A stretch of 64,000 nt of DNA from DASZRZ01 sp963732925 (GTDB lineage: Bacteria > Acidobacteriota > Terriglobia > Terriglobales > Acidobacteriaceae). Where the stretch lies: positions 806,001 to 870,000 of the forward strand of contig CAVTBJ010000012.1 in assembly GCA_963732925.1 (NCBI GenBank), read 5' to 3'. Both the position numbers and the translations under genes were made by a program. Under the pieces are notes generated by a model. That model was not told where the DNA came from. It worked only from the letters and a program-made list of their open reading frames with translations, and did not search any database. This document shows positions 18,679 through 27,289 of the stretch, piece by piece (position 1 is the first letter of the stretch; every line of letters begins with the position of its first letter).

Positions 18679-19424
18679 GCCGCATCCTGATCGTGGAAGA
18701 CGAAGAGCACCTGGCGCAAGGGCTGCGCTTTAACCTGGAGGCGGAAGGGTATGCCGTCGAGGTTGTGGACAGGGGCGAACGGGCACTGCAGCGGCTGCTG
18801 GACAACGGCGAGAGCTTCGATGTCGTGCTGCTGGACGTGATGCTGCCGGGTAAGAACGGTTTCGTTGTTGCCCGCGAGCTGCGGGAGCGGCAGAACTACG
18901 TTCCGGTGCTGATATTGACGGCGCGGGGGCGTCCGGAAGACGTCCTGGAAGGCTTCGAGGCGGGGGTGGACGATTACCTGGCGAAGCCGTTTAACCTCCC
19001 GATTCTCCTGGCCCGCATCGCCGGTCTGATTCGCCGCAGGGACTGGCTGGCGGGCAATGCTACGGCGCCTTCCGCGGCCCAGTCCGGGACCGGTCCGCCG
19101 GACTCCTTCGCCTTTTCCGGCAAAACGTTTGACTTTGGCAACCTGCAGCTTCGCGCGGGAACCGAGGTCGTACGCCTGACGGTGATGGAGGCGGACCTGC
19201 TCCGCTACTTCACGCAAAATATAGACCGGCCGGTTTCGCGCAAGTCCATCCTGGAAAATGTATGGAACCTTCGCGAAGATACCGACACCCGGGCTATCGA
19301 CAACTTTATCGTGCGCCTGCGGCGTTACATTGAGGAAGACCCATCCCAGCCGCGTCATCTGCTGACCGTGCGCGGGTTGGGCTACCGCTTCGTGCCCAAT
19401 CCGGACCGGAAGCAGGACGCTTGA
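18675..19424 (+). CDS. OmpR/PhoB-family response regulator
   Basis: Partner of the upstream kinase, translationally coupled by a 4-base overlap. Receiver domain: acidic pocket EDEE near residue 8, phospho-acceptor Asp54 in LLDVMLPGKNG, conserved Thr in LTARG and Lys104 in DYLAKPF. Winged-helix DNA-binding domain: VRLTVMEADLLRYF, then NFIVRLRRYIEEDPSQPRHLLTVRGLGYRF. The linker is longer than average and rich in Ser/Pro. The regulon is unknown. Confidence 0.95.
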   Translation: MSRILIVEDEEHLAQGLRFNLEAEGYAVEVVDRGERALQRLLDNGESFDVVLLDVMLPGKNGFVVARELRERQNYVPVLILTARGRPEDVLEGFEAGVDDYLAKPFNLPILLARIAGLIRRRDWLAGNATAPSAAQSGTGPPDSFAFSGKTFDFGNLQLRAGTEVVRLTVMEADLLRYFTQNIDRPVSRKSILENVWNLREDTDTRAIDNFIVRLRRYIEEDPSQPRHLLTVRGLGYRFVPNPDRKQDA

Positions 19425-19569
19425 GTTTGCCTCCAGAGTCTGGTCACCAGGTTTCAGGCTCCTTGCTGACGAAGTTATTCACGCAAACCTGGAAATTCGA
19501 GCGAAACTACACGGCCTGACTTGCATCCGAATCAATGAGGCCCTTTTGGGGCAGCTAGAAGGAGCAAGT

Positions 19570-20115
19570 ATGACAAAGAAGCTAAAACGCGGCGGTTTTG
19601 CCGCTGTCCTGCTGATTTTGTGCGTTCCGGTTTTGGCCCAGCAGCGTCCAGCCAGCCAGGCCGCGGTGAACCGTATTCAACGCGAAGTCGAGCGCACCCT
19701 GGTGATGCTTCCCAGATATGGGATTTTCGACAGCCTGGGATTCAAGGTCAACGGCTACGACGTAACGCTTTTCGGCGATGTGAGAAATGCTTCGCTGAAG
19801 TCCGATGCCCAGGCGGCGGTGAAGCAAATTGAGGGCGTCGAGCATGTGGACAACAAGATCGAAATTCTTCCCACATCGCCGCAGGATGACCGCATCCGCA
19901 TTGCCGCATACCGGACCATTTACGGGCAACCACCGCTGGACCGTTATGCCCTGGTGAACGTGGCTCCGATCCACATCATCGTCAAGAATGGCCACATTAC
20001 TCTTGTGGGTAGGGTAAACAGCGAGGCGGACAAGAATCTGGCGGAAATACGCGCAAAGTCGGTGGAAGGAGTATTTTCCGTCGAAAACCATCTGCAAGTG
20101 GGAAGCAATGGATAA
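19570..20115 (+). CDS. Secreted protein with two BON domains
   Basis: A 181-residue exported protein: signal peptide with KKLKR followed by GGFAAVLLILCVPVLAQQ. Two BON (OsmY-like) domains follow, ending in VTLFGDVRNASLKSDAQAAV and ITLVGRVNSEADKNLAEIRA. BON domains bind phospholipid surfaces and are linked to envelope stress tolerance. AAGGAG lies 7 bases before the ATG at 19570, making this start firm over the in-frame one at 19546. Confidence 0.9.
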   Translation: MTKKLKRGGFAAVLLILCVPVLAQQRPASQAAVNRIQREVERTLVMLPRYGIFDSLGFKVNGYDVTLFGDVRNASLKSDAQAAVKQIEGVEHVDNKIEILPTSPQDDRIRIAAYRTIYGQPPLDRYALVNVAPIHIIVKNGHITLVGRVNSEADKNLAEIRAKSVEGVFSVENHLQVGSNG

Positions 20116-20163
20116 AGCGGATTGGCTCTGCGAGCACGGAACGTGTATATCTGAGGACGGGCC

Positions 20164-20184
20164 GGGCCGGCTTTCGGCCGGCCC
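20164..20184 (+). terminator. GC hairpin after the BON gene
   Basis: Perfect 8-bp stem GGGCCGGC/GCCGGCCC with a TTTCG loop, 48 bases after the BON stop. No T-run follows, so it may be an attenuating hairpin in front of the small basic-protein gene. Confidence 0.45.
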
Positions 20185-20221
20185 TGTCCGGAATACTATC
20201 CGCAAGGAGCAATCGATTCGC

Positions 20222-20407
20222 ATGACCACACCCAGTCGCAGACATGAAATTCTGGAACGCCGCGGCCGCAAACGCAAAGTTGCCATTCTGCGGCGGCGCT
20301 ACAAGAACGCCGGAACCGAAACCGAACGCGGTCAGATTCTGGGCAAGTTGGCCCGCCTGTCTCCCACGATGACCCTGGAGCAATTCACTCGCGGGCAGGA
20401 ATCCTGA
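20222..20407 (+). CDS. Small basic conserved protein
   Basis: A 61-residue very basic protein (RRHEILERRGRKRKVAILRR), predicted as one long helix and a shorter one ending LARLSPTMTLEQF. Similar small Arg/Lys-rich proteins occur in Acidobacteria and Planctomycetes next to unrelated genes; no function is known and nucleic-acid binding is only a guess. AAGGAG at 20204-20209 lies 12 bases before the ATG at 20222. The open frame extends back to 20108 over the BON stop but lacks a ribosome site there. Confidence 0.6.
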   Translation: MTTPSRRHEILERRGRKRKVAILRRRYKNAGTETERGQILGKLARLSPTMTLEQFTRGQES

Positions 20408-20467
20408 GCTAACCGGCGAGGAGACTGCCGGCGAGACCGGCCAGGCAGCGGCGGTGACCAACGAAGG

Positions 20468-21352
20468 TCAGCGGAAGATTTTGGTCCGTCCTTCTTCCAG
20501 CACAAAAATGCGGTCTTTCACGCCGGCGCCGGAGGCCTCTCGTGCCAGCAGGCGAAGAGGCTCATCCATGGGCTCATGGGAAAGACGAAAGGTTCCGTAG
20601 TGCATCGGAATCATCCAGCGGGCACCCAGATCCAGGAGGGCCTGGACTGCGTCCGAGGGATTGGCATGGACGTTGCGGAAACTCGGCGGATCGTAGGCGC
20701 CGATGGGCAGCAGTGCGAGTTCGGGGTGAAGCCGCTGGCCGATTTCCTGAAACCCGGGAAAATATGCGGTGTCTCCCGCGTGGTACACCGAATGCTGTTT
20801 TCCCTGCAGAACGTATCCGCCGTAGCCGCGATGCATGTCGTGAACCACGCGCGCGCCCCAGTGGCGAGAGGGAACGTGCGTCACCCGCAGATGGTCATAG
20901 CGGAACTCTTCCCACCAGTCCAGTTCGACGATTTCGCGGTAATTCAGGTCCGAGACCAGGTCGCGAAGGTGCCGCGGAACCACCATGAGAGGAGTGCGGC
21001 CGGAGAGTTTGCGAGTTTGGCGCGCAATGGCCCGCAACGAGGGACGATGAAGATGATCGAAATGCGCATGGGTAACCAGAACCGCGTCAATTGGCGGGAG
21101 GTCGCGGATGCGCAGTCCCGGAACCCGCAAGCGCTTGAGCACGAAAAGCCAGCGGGCGAAATTCGGGTCGATCAGGAGCTTGTGTCCGGCAATCTGTACG
21201 AAAAAACTGGAGTGGCCGATAAATGTGATTCCCAGCTCCTGTTCGCGGGCCAGAACAGGGCTATGAGTCTCCCCGGCACGCGGTTTCACCGCCGACTGAC
21301 CGATCAGCCTGCTGAACTGCCGAGCCCGGTGGCGGAGATTCTGGTTCGTCAC
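20468..21352 (-). CDS. Metallo-beta-lactamase-fold hydrolase (NAPE-PLD/UlaG-like)
   Basis: Binuclear zinc hydrolase of 294 residues. Metal ligands are visible: ITFIGHSSFF with LLIDPN at the start, THAHFDHLH (H-x-H-x-D-H), HVPSRHWGAR, HAGDTAYFPGF, and MHYGTFRLSHEP near the end. The order and the SRHWGAR block match N-acyl-phosphatidylethanolamine phospholipase D-type and ascorbate-6-phosphate lactonase-type enzymes. Phospholipid or lactone hydrolysis is the best guess. The start is GTG at 21352 with no Shine-Dalgarno sequence; TAATCT ends 7 bases upstream. Confidence 0.88.
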   Translation of the reverse strand: MTNQNLRHRARQFSRLIGQSAVKPRAGETHSPVLAREQELGITFIGHSSFFVQIAGHKLLIDPNFARWLFVLKRLRVPGLRIRDLPPIDAVLVTHAHFDHLHRPSLRAIARQTRKLSGRTPLMVVPRHLRDLVSDLNYREIVELDWWEEFRYDHLRVTHVPSRHWGARVVHDMHRGYGGYVLQGKQHSVYHAGDTAYFPGFQEIGQRLHPELALLPIGAYDPPSFRNVHANPSDAVQALLDLGARWMIPMHYGTFRLSHEPMDEPLRLLAREASGAGVKDRIFVLEEGRTKIFR

Positions 21353-21602
21353 GTTAAGTAGATTAGACGCTCGCGAGGCGAAAAAAGAAACTTGGGAGAC
21401 GCGCTGCTTATCCCCGCATGACTCATGACCGATGGCCGATGACGCCGGCGATTTCGGTTACAAACCGCCCCGCAGACAGACTTTTTACTCCGAACGTAAA
21501 GAATAGTACAGTTAAGAGTTGGCGGGATGATTCTTCCGGCCGTAGGAGCCTGCCTGGGCGCAGGTTCGACGGCGAGCGATAGAAAGGAACACTGACCATT
21601 CG

Positions 21603-22364
21603 ATGATAACCGTCATGCTTGTTTCCGTCCTGGTTGCGTTCCTTGCAATTCAACTTTCCGGTCTTTCCACGACCATTTACCTGCACCGGACGATGGCCCA
21701 CAAAGGGCTCAGGCTACATCCCGCGGTTGCCCGGCTCATGCAACTGCAGCTCTGGGTCTTCACCGGACTTTCCACGCGCGAGTGGGTAGCCGTGCACCGC
21801 AAGCATCACCATTTTGCCGATGAGGAAGGGGACCCGCACAGTCCCGTGCTCAAGGGCCTGTGGAACGTCCTGCTGCTGAATGCCTACTATTACTCGCGTG
21901 AAAGCAGGGACCCTGTGGTTCTGGAGAAGTACACACGCGACATTCCGCCCTCACGCCTGGAGCCGTTGTTCCGGCGAGGCTGGGTGGGCGTGGTGTTGGG
22001 GGCCACGATGTTTATGGGCATTTTTCGGCTGTTCTTCGGCGGCTGGATAGGACCGGCAGCCGGCCTGCTCACATTTGTGGTGCAAGGCATCGGGTATGTC
22101 TCCCTGAACGCCGTCATTAACGGTGCTTGCCATGCCGTGGGATATCGGAACTTCAATAACACGGCTACCAACATCCGCCTGGTAGCCTGGTTGAGTTGCG
22201 GCGAAGGGCTGCACAACAACCACCATCAGTATCCCTCGGCCTCGAAATTCAGTATGCGCCGCGGTGAGTTCGATCCGGCATGGCCGGTGGTGCGCCTGCT
22301 TGCGAAACTCTCTTTGGCTGAGCCGCTGCCCATCCCCGAGCCGGCCTTGAGCTCCAATCTGTAA
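21603..22364 (+). CDS. Fatty acid (acyl-CoA type) desaturase, intact
   Basis: Di-iron membrane desaturase of 253 residues with all histidine boxes: HRTMAHKG, HRKHHHFAD and HNNHHQYP. Four hydrophobic segments are visible, including VMLVSVLVAFLAIQLSG at the start and AGLLTFVVQGIGYVSLNAVI. It is a distant paralogue of the frameshifted gene at 16788 and may supply the desaturase activity alone. The start codon lacks a close Shine-Dalgarno sequence (GAAAGGAA is about 15 bases away). Confidence 0.9.
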   Translation: MITVMLVSVLVAFLAIQLSGLSTTIYLHRTMAHKGLRLHPAVARLMQLQLWVFTGLSTREWVAVHRKHHHFADEEGDPHSPVLKGLWNVLLLNAYYYSRESRDPVVLEKYTRDIPPSRLEPLFRRGWVGVVLGATMFMGIFRLFFGGWIGPAAGLLTFVVQGIGYVSLNAVINGACHAVGYRNFNNTATNIRLVAWLSCGEGLHNNHHQYPSASKFSMRRGEFDPAWPVVRLLAKLSLAEPLPIPEPALSSNL

Positions 22365-22549
22365 TTGCGCATCTCTTAATTGCACATCACTCCGGTTTGT
22401 CCGCCCGGTTGTCAAATCAGTCCTGTTCCGCCGCCGGTTGCAGGCTGCCCACCCGCTTGCAGCTCGGCGTGGCTCGATCGATGTCGGTAAGCTCTTGTGA
22501 CATCTGCTGTTTCTGTCCCCGCATCACAAGCAGGAAGGGGATAGAGGCC

Positions 22550-23191
22550 ATGCCTTCGCTGATGCTTGCGATGACGGCGATCCTGGTGATCTGGCACCTG
22601 TGTTTTCTTCACTATAACTGCCGGTTGGCCAGAAAATCCCTCACCTGGCTGAAGCAGATCGTGGAAGGCCACGGAATGATTGCGGCTGTGCAAAGGACCA
22701 GACCTGCCGTGTTCCAGGCAGATCTGCAAGTTGCCTCCACGTTGTTCCGCAGGGCGGAAGTGCGGGTTCAGCTTCATCCCCGGCATTCGCCACCGTCATG
22801 GTTGTGGAGCCGCTGGAAGAAAAAACCGGAAACGCTGGAGTTTGCCGCCGACCTGCATTTTCCTCCCGGTATTGAGCTGGAAGTGCACAACCATCGCTGG
22901 TGTGGGGGAGTGACGCAGTCACGGAAACGCGAGCCCGCCGCGGAGTTCCAGCATATCGGGCCTTTTGTACTGACTACACGTACCGACTGGGGGCCGGAAA
23001 TTACGGGAATGCTGACCGCGCTGGTGGCTTCCCGGGACTCTAACTTTTTGTGGATCCGCTTCCGTCGAACCTCGCCCCACTTCGCGGCGGCGATTCCGCT
23101 CGAGGCTCTCTCTCCCGATTGCAGGTCCGCCGCAGAGTTCCTGGTGGTATTGCAGGAACTTGCGTCCTGCGGCTCGACCGCGAAGTTCTGA
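22550..23191 (+). CDS. Hypothetical protein with an N-terminal membrane anchor
   Basis: A 213-residue protein: one N-terminal hydrophobic segment (MLAMTAILVIWHLCFLHY), then a soluble domain rich in Trp, His and Arg with strand patterns (LEFAADLHFPPGIELEVHNH, GPFVLTTRTDWGPEI). No family recognised. The ATG at 22550 follows a purine-rich GGAAGGGGATAGAGG stretch; the upstream in-frame ATG at 22397 would place the hydrophobic segment internally. It follows the desaturase gene on the same strand. Confidence 0.5.
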   Translation: MPSLMLAMTAILVIWHLCFLHYNCRLARKSLTWLKQIVEGHGMIAAVQRTRPAVFQADLQVASTLFRRAEVRVQLHPRHSPPSWLWSRWKKKPETLEFAADLHFPPGIELEVHNHRWCGGVTQSRKREPAAEFQHIGPFVLTTRTDWGPEITGMLTALVASRDSNFLWIRFRRTSPHFAAAIPLEALSPDCRSAAEFLVVLQELASCGSTAKF

Positions 23192-23339
23192 TGTTGCGCT
23201 ATGGGCCCTGCAGCGCAAAACGGCCATCGTGTTTCAGGATGAGGTTGCGGGGGAAATTTCAGGACGGCCGCGGGAGCGCTTGTCCCCCACGATGTGGTTG
23301 AATAGAGATGAAGAGCGCCACTGCGCCTGAAGGAGCTGC

Positions 23340-23870
23340 ATGTCGGTCGCCAAGTTGCTGGGAATGTTGAGGGGGCACAGCGAAGGATCCTCGCCGACCT
23401 CGGCGAATACGGAAACCGTGCGCAAGATTGTTCGCCAGCTCGATCATATGGAACAGGAGAAAGCCCGCTACATCGCAGCATTTTCCTATCTTCTGAGCCG
23501 GGTAGCGAATGCCGATCTGAACATTTCGGAAGCTGAAACTGAAGAGATGGAGAAGCTGGTGGTGGGCCTTAGTGGACTTCCCGAGGAGCAGGCGATCCTG
23601 GTGGTGCAGATCGCGAAGAGCCAGGCCACGCTGTTTGGAGGCACGGAGAACTTCCTGGTGACGCAGGAGTTCAACAAGATGGCATCGCAGGAGCAGAAAC
23701 TGGCGCTGTTGCAGTGCCTTTTTGCCGTGTCCGCGGCGGACCGGTCGATCTCCAGTGCGGAAGACCGGGAAATCCGGGAGATTTCCGATGAGCTGCAACT
23801 GACTCACCAGGACTTTATTAACGCACGGCTGATGTACAAGGATTATCTGGCTGTGCTGAAGAGTGAGTAG
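23340..23870 (+). CDS. TerB-family protein
   Basis: A 176-residue all-helical protein of the TerB/DjlA-like family: YIAAFSYLLSRVANADLNIS..E, then LLQCLFAVSAADRSISSAEDREI. The two acidic AxADxxIS/E repeats are the family's metal-binding-like signature. Some members link to tellurite resistance or membrane stress, but no other ter genes are here, so a specific role is not supported. AAGGAG lies 7 bases before the ATG. Confidence 0.82.
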   Translation: MSVAKLLGMLRGHSEGSSPTSANTETVRKIVRQLDHMEQEKARYIAAFSYLLSRVANADLNISEAETEEMEKLVVGLSGLPEEQAILVVQIAKSQATLFGGTENFLVTQEFNKMASQEQKLALLQCLFAVSAADRSISSAEDREIREISDELQLTHQDFINARLMYKDYLAVLKSE

Positions 23871-23960
23871 GCGGCAGTACCGGCCAGAGCCGGGTTCCTT
23901 AGGGGGCTATTGTCGGGCGGCTGACCGCAAAGCTCATTTCCGCTATTCTGACAAGTAAGC

Positions 23961-26900
23961 GTGTCCGATACTTCCAGACCATCCCAGCAAAAGACCGGCG
24001 CCCCGGGACCGCCGCTCAGGGGCATTCCTTTCCGCAATCGCGAAGCTGTGGCCGTGAACCTGAGCCGGATCCGCGACGCTCTTCCCGCGGGCCTGTTCGA
24101 TGCGCTGACCACTCTGGTCGCCGAGGTTCCCGACCCGGATTCCGCCCTGAATCTGTTTGAACGATTACTCTCGACCTCGGGAGAAGACCTGGTCAACACC
24201 CTGGACCGCTCACGGGTGCTGCTGCACTACGCCCTGGTAGTCTTCGGGTACAGCAATTACCTGGGCGAGACGCTGATCCACAATCCCGACCTGTTTCACG
24301 CTCTCGGCCGCGAGGGCGCTCTCGACCGCTCGCATTCCCTGGAGGAATTCCGCGAGGGTTTTGCCCGTTTCCGCTCGCGGTCGTTTGAAACCGAAACCGC
24401 CGTGCTGCTCGCCCGCTTCAAGCGGCGGGAGTACGTGCGTATCATGCTGCGCGACGTGCTGGGAATCGCCACGCTGGCAGAAACGACCGGGGAGATTTCG
24501 ACGCTTGCGGACGTAATGGTCGAGGAAGCGTTGCGGGAAGCGGAAGCCGTGCTGCGCAATCGTTATGGGCCGCCCCAGCACAAGGACATTGCCGGCCGTG
24601 TGGTGAATACCCAGTCCTCGGTGCTCTCCCTGGGGAAGCTGGGCGGCGATGAGTTGAACTACAGCTCTGATATCGACTTGCTTTTCCTCTACGACGACGG
24701 TCCCGCCGAGCAGCCGGGAGAGTCCCAGGACAAAGGTGGCAGCGAGCCGCGGGAACTCGACAACCGGGAGTGGTTCATTCGCCTCGCGCAGCACGTGACG
24801 GAGCTGCTGTCGCGCTTGACGCCCGAGGGCTTCACCTTCCGGGTGGACCTGCGGCTGCGTCCCCAGGGCGGCGAAGGAGAGCCCGCAGTGGGCCTGCGGC
24901 ATGCAATCCGCTACTACGCGGAAACCGCGCAGGACTGGGAACGGCAGGCGATGATCAAAGTCCGCCACTCTGCCGGAGACCTCTTTTTGAGCCGCATGTT
25001 TATCCGTGGGGTTCAGCGCTATGTGTATACGGAAGCCGTGAACTTCACCGCGATTGAAACCGCGCTGGAAACACGCGACCGCATTTCCCGGCGCCGGGCC
25101 GCAGCGGCACGAGGAGACAACATTGACGTGAAGCTCGACCGTGGCGGCATCCGGGATATCGAATTTCTAGTGCAGTGCCTGCAGCGCGTCTATGGAGGCA
25201 AAGAGCCATGGCTGCGCTCTGGCGGCACGCTTTTTTCGCTCTCCAAACTTCACGACAAGGCGCACATTAGCGGCAAGGATTTTCACGAGCTCACCAGCGC
25301 CTACCAGTTTCTGCGGGTGCTGGAGCACCGGCTGCAGCTTCGCCAGGGGCAGCAGACGCAACGGCTTCCCCAGTCCGAGGAAGAGCTGGCAGTGATTGCC
25401 CGGGCCGTGGGACCGGTGCTGGCGGGGCAGCCGCAAACCCTAAACCTGGTGGATACGGTTCGTCACCGCATGGCAGCAGTGGGGGAAATTTACGGCCGCA
25501 TCATTCACCAGCAACACCACCACCAGCAACACCAACAGCAGGAGCGTGAGACGCCAGCCACGGAATCTTCGCTGCCACTTCTGAGTGGCGAACGCTCGGA
25601 GCGGCAGATTCTGGAGCGTCTGGCAGCAGATGCTCCTGAGTTTTACAGTGCGATTGTCTCCCATGGCAATTCGGTGCATACCCGGCGCAATCTGTTGCGC
25701 TTTCTCACGGCCGCCTTTACCGACACGGAGCGCTACCAGTCGGTGCTGAAGTCGCCACCGGCGCTTTTGCGCGCGCTGGACCTGTTCCGGCTGAGTGACT
25801 TTCTGACCGACATTCTGGCTCGCTATCCGGAAGAGTTGGAGACTCTGGAGCATATCCAGCCCGAGCCTGTGATCGATTCAGCAGCAGGCCGTTCCAGTCC
25901 GAGCCCTACACCGGATGTTGTCTTAGCCTGGATCGGATCGGCCAATTTGGGCTATGGCCAGCAACTGGCCATGCTGCGCGACCACTACAGGCACTGCGTA
26001 TTCGCGTCCGGCGCTCGCGACCTGTTACAGCCGCGACGGGTCTATGTTTCTCTGGAGGAAACGAGCGCGGCGGCGGAGGCCAGTGTGGCGGCGGCGCTCA
26101 GCATCGCGGGCCATCCTCCCGGTTTTGCCGTACTTGCCCTGGGGCGACTGGGCACACGGGAATTCGACCTGCTGTCTGACGCGGACCTTCTTTTCCTCCG
26201 CGACGAGTCGCTCGACGCTGTCCTGGCACGGCAGACGGCGCAGCGCATTGTCCAGGTGTTGTCGTCCTACACTCGCGAGGGCACCATCTTTCCTGTGGAC
26301 GCCCGCCTGCGCCCGCACGGGGGCGAGGGCGAACTCGTGATTACGCCCGCGCAACTGGAGACTTATTTTCACGATGAGGCTCAGCCCTGGGAAGCGCTCA
26401 CGTTTACGAAGCTGCGGCATATTGCGGGATCGGAGCAGGTTTCCGCACGCGCTGTAGCCGGTCTCGGCGCGCTCACCGAGCGGTTTGCTTCCGATCCAGG
26501 CTTTGTGGATGCGGTGGTGGAGATGCGTGCCCGCATCGAGGGCGCCAGCGCGCCGAAGTTCGCGCCTCCGGAGGCCCACAGCTACGACCGCAGCCTGAAG
26601 TCCGGTCCGGGCGGCATCTATGATACGGACTTCCTGGTAGGGACTCTGCTCGTGAAGCATGGCATTCTGGATGTGGAAGCTGTGAAAAGCGGCCAAGCCG
26701 CGGAACTGCCTCCGGTGCGGGGAAACCTGAGAGACCGGCTGTGCAGCCTGGAACGGCGCGGCCTCCTCTCCGCAGAAGATAGCGGGCTGCTGCAGCACGC
26801 CACAGAATTTTTGCGGGCGGTGGATCATGCCATCCGCCTGGCGACGGGGCGGAAGTCACTGCTGGCTTCTGAAGGGGTCCGTAAGTCCACCGCCGAGCTG

Positions 26901-27017
26901 GCTTCCCGCTTTCTTGGCGGGGAGGTCGGTCCTGACCTGTTCCAGCGGCTGGGGGAAGTCCGGATGGGGCTGAGGGCGACCTACCAGCGGCTCATGGAGG
27001 GGTTGCGAACGGCATAG
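23961..27017 (+). CDS. glnE: Bifunctional glutamine synthetase adenylyltransferase/deadenylase
   Basis: Controls glutamine synthetase by adding or removing AMP. At 1018 residues it has the usual two-half layout. Half 1 has GKLGGDELNYSSDIDLLFLY near residue 225 and RPQGGEGEP. Half 2 has LGRLGTREFDLLSDADLLFL near residue 730 and RPHGGEGELV. Both nucleotidyltransferase sites keep G-(S/T)-like entry and D-x-D metal residues. Between the halves (residues about 513-527) lies an unusual His/Gln-rich stretch, HQQHHHQQHQQQ. The start is GTG at 23961. No glnA or glnB is in the window. Confidence 0.95.
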   Translation: MSDTSRPSQQKTGAPGPPLRGIPFRNREAVAVNLSRIRDALPAGLFDALTTLVAEVPDPDSALNLFERLLSTSGEDLVNTLDRSRVLLHYALVVFGYSNYLGETLIHNPDLFHALGREGALDRSHSLEEFREGFARFRSRSFETETAVLLARFKRREYVRIMLRDVLGIATLAETTGEISTLADVMVEEALREAEAVLRNRYGPPQHKDIAGRVVNTQSSVLSLGKLGGDELNYSSDIDLLFLYDDGPAEQPGESQDKGGSEPRELDNREWFIRLAQHVTELLSRLTPEGFTFRVDLRLRPQGGEGEPAVGLRHAIRYYAETAQDWERQAMIKVRHSAGDLFLSRMFIRGVQRYVYTEAVNFTAIETALETRDRISRRRAAAARGDNIDVKLDRGGIRDIEFLVQCLQRVYGGKEPWLRSGGTLFSLSKLHDKAHISGKDFHELTSAYQFLRVLEHRLQLRQGQQTQRLPQSEEELAVIARAVGPVLAGQPQTLNLVDTVRHRMAAVGEIYGRIIHQQHHHQQHQQQERETPATESSLPLLSGERSERQILERLAADAPEFYSAIVSHGNSVHTRRNLLRFLTAAFTDTERYQSVLKSPPALLRALDLFRLSDFLTDILARYPEELETLEHIQPEPVIDSAAGRSSPSPTPDVVLAWIGSANLGYGQQLAMLRDHYRHCVFASGARDLLQPRRVYVSLEETSAAAEASVAAALSIAGHPPGFAVLALGRLGTREFDLLSDADLLFLRDESLDAVLARQTAQRIVQVLSSYTREGTIFPVDARLRPHGGEGELVITPAQLETYFHDEAQPWEALTFTKLRHIAGSEQVSARAVAGLGALTERFASDPGFVDAVVEMRARIEGASAPKFAPPEAHSYDRSLKSGPGGIYDTDFLVGTLLVKHGILDVEAVKSGQAAELPPVRGNLRDRLCSLERRGLLSAEDSGLLQHATEFLRAVDHAIRLATGRKSLLASEGVRKSTAELASRFLGGEVGPDLFQRLGEVRMGLRATYQRLMEGLRTA

Positions 27018-27289
27018 CCGGAAGGCTCGGATAGGTCGAGAGCGGGGGACATCGACCCGCTACCGGGGATGCGGTAACCCCCTTACACAGGACGGCGGAT
27101 GTCGAAAGAAGCCCCGTGCTTACGCAGCAGGACGAGCGACGGCAATCCTATGCCTGCTCAAAGCAAAGATTGAGCATTGCTCCTGTCCCGTCAGGGTGAT
27201 AACGTAAAACGTTTGTTTCAAGGCTTCTCCCCGAATCGTGCCGGGGCTCGCCGGGTAGTCTCTTCGCATTCATTCAGGTTGGAGGTTTC
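27018..27289 (+). promoter_or_regulatory. Structured leader region upstream of icd
   Basis: About 270 bases without a gene but dense in small inverted repeats: GGTCGA/TCGACC (27034-27057), TACCG/CGGTA (27061-27076), TGCT/AGCA (27118-27129), AGCAGG/CCTGCT (27126-27158) and GCTCAA/TTGAGC near 27156-27175. A GGAGG ribosome site precedes the ATG at 27290. The pattern suggests a folded 5' leader. It does not match any riboswitch consensus I can recall. Confidence 0.4.

Noticed and set aside
23340..23870. Tellurite-resistance locus suggested by the TerB-like gene
   Set aside because: No terA, terC, terD or terZ neighbours; a TerB fold alone does not support resistance.
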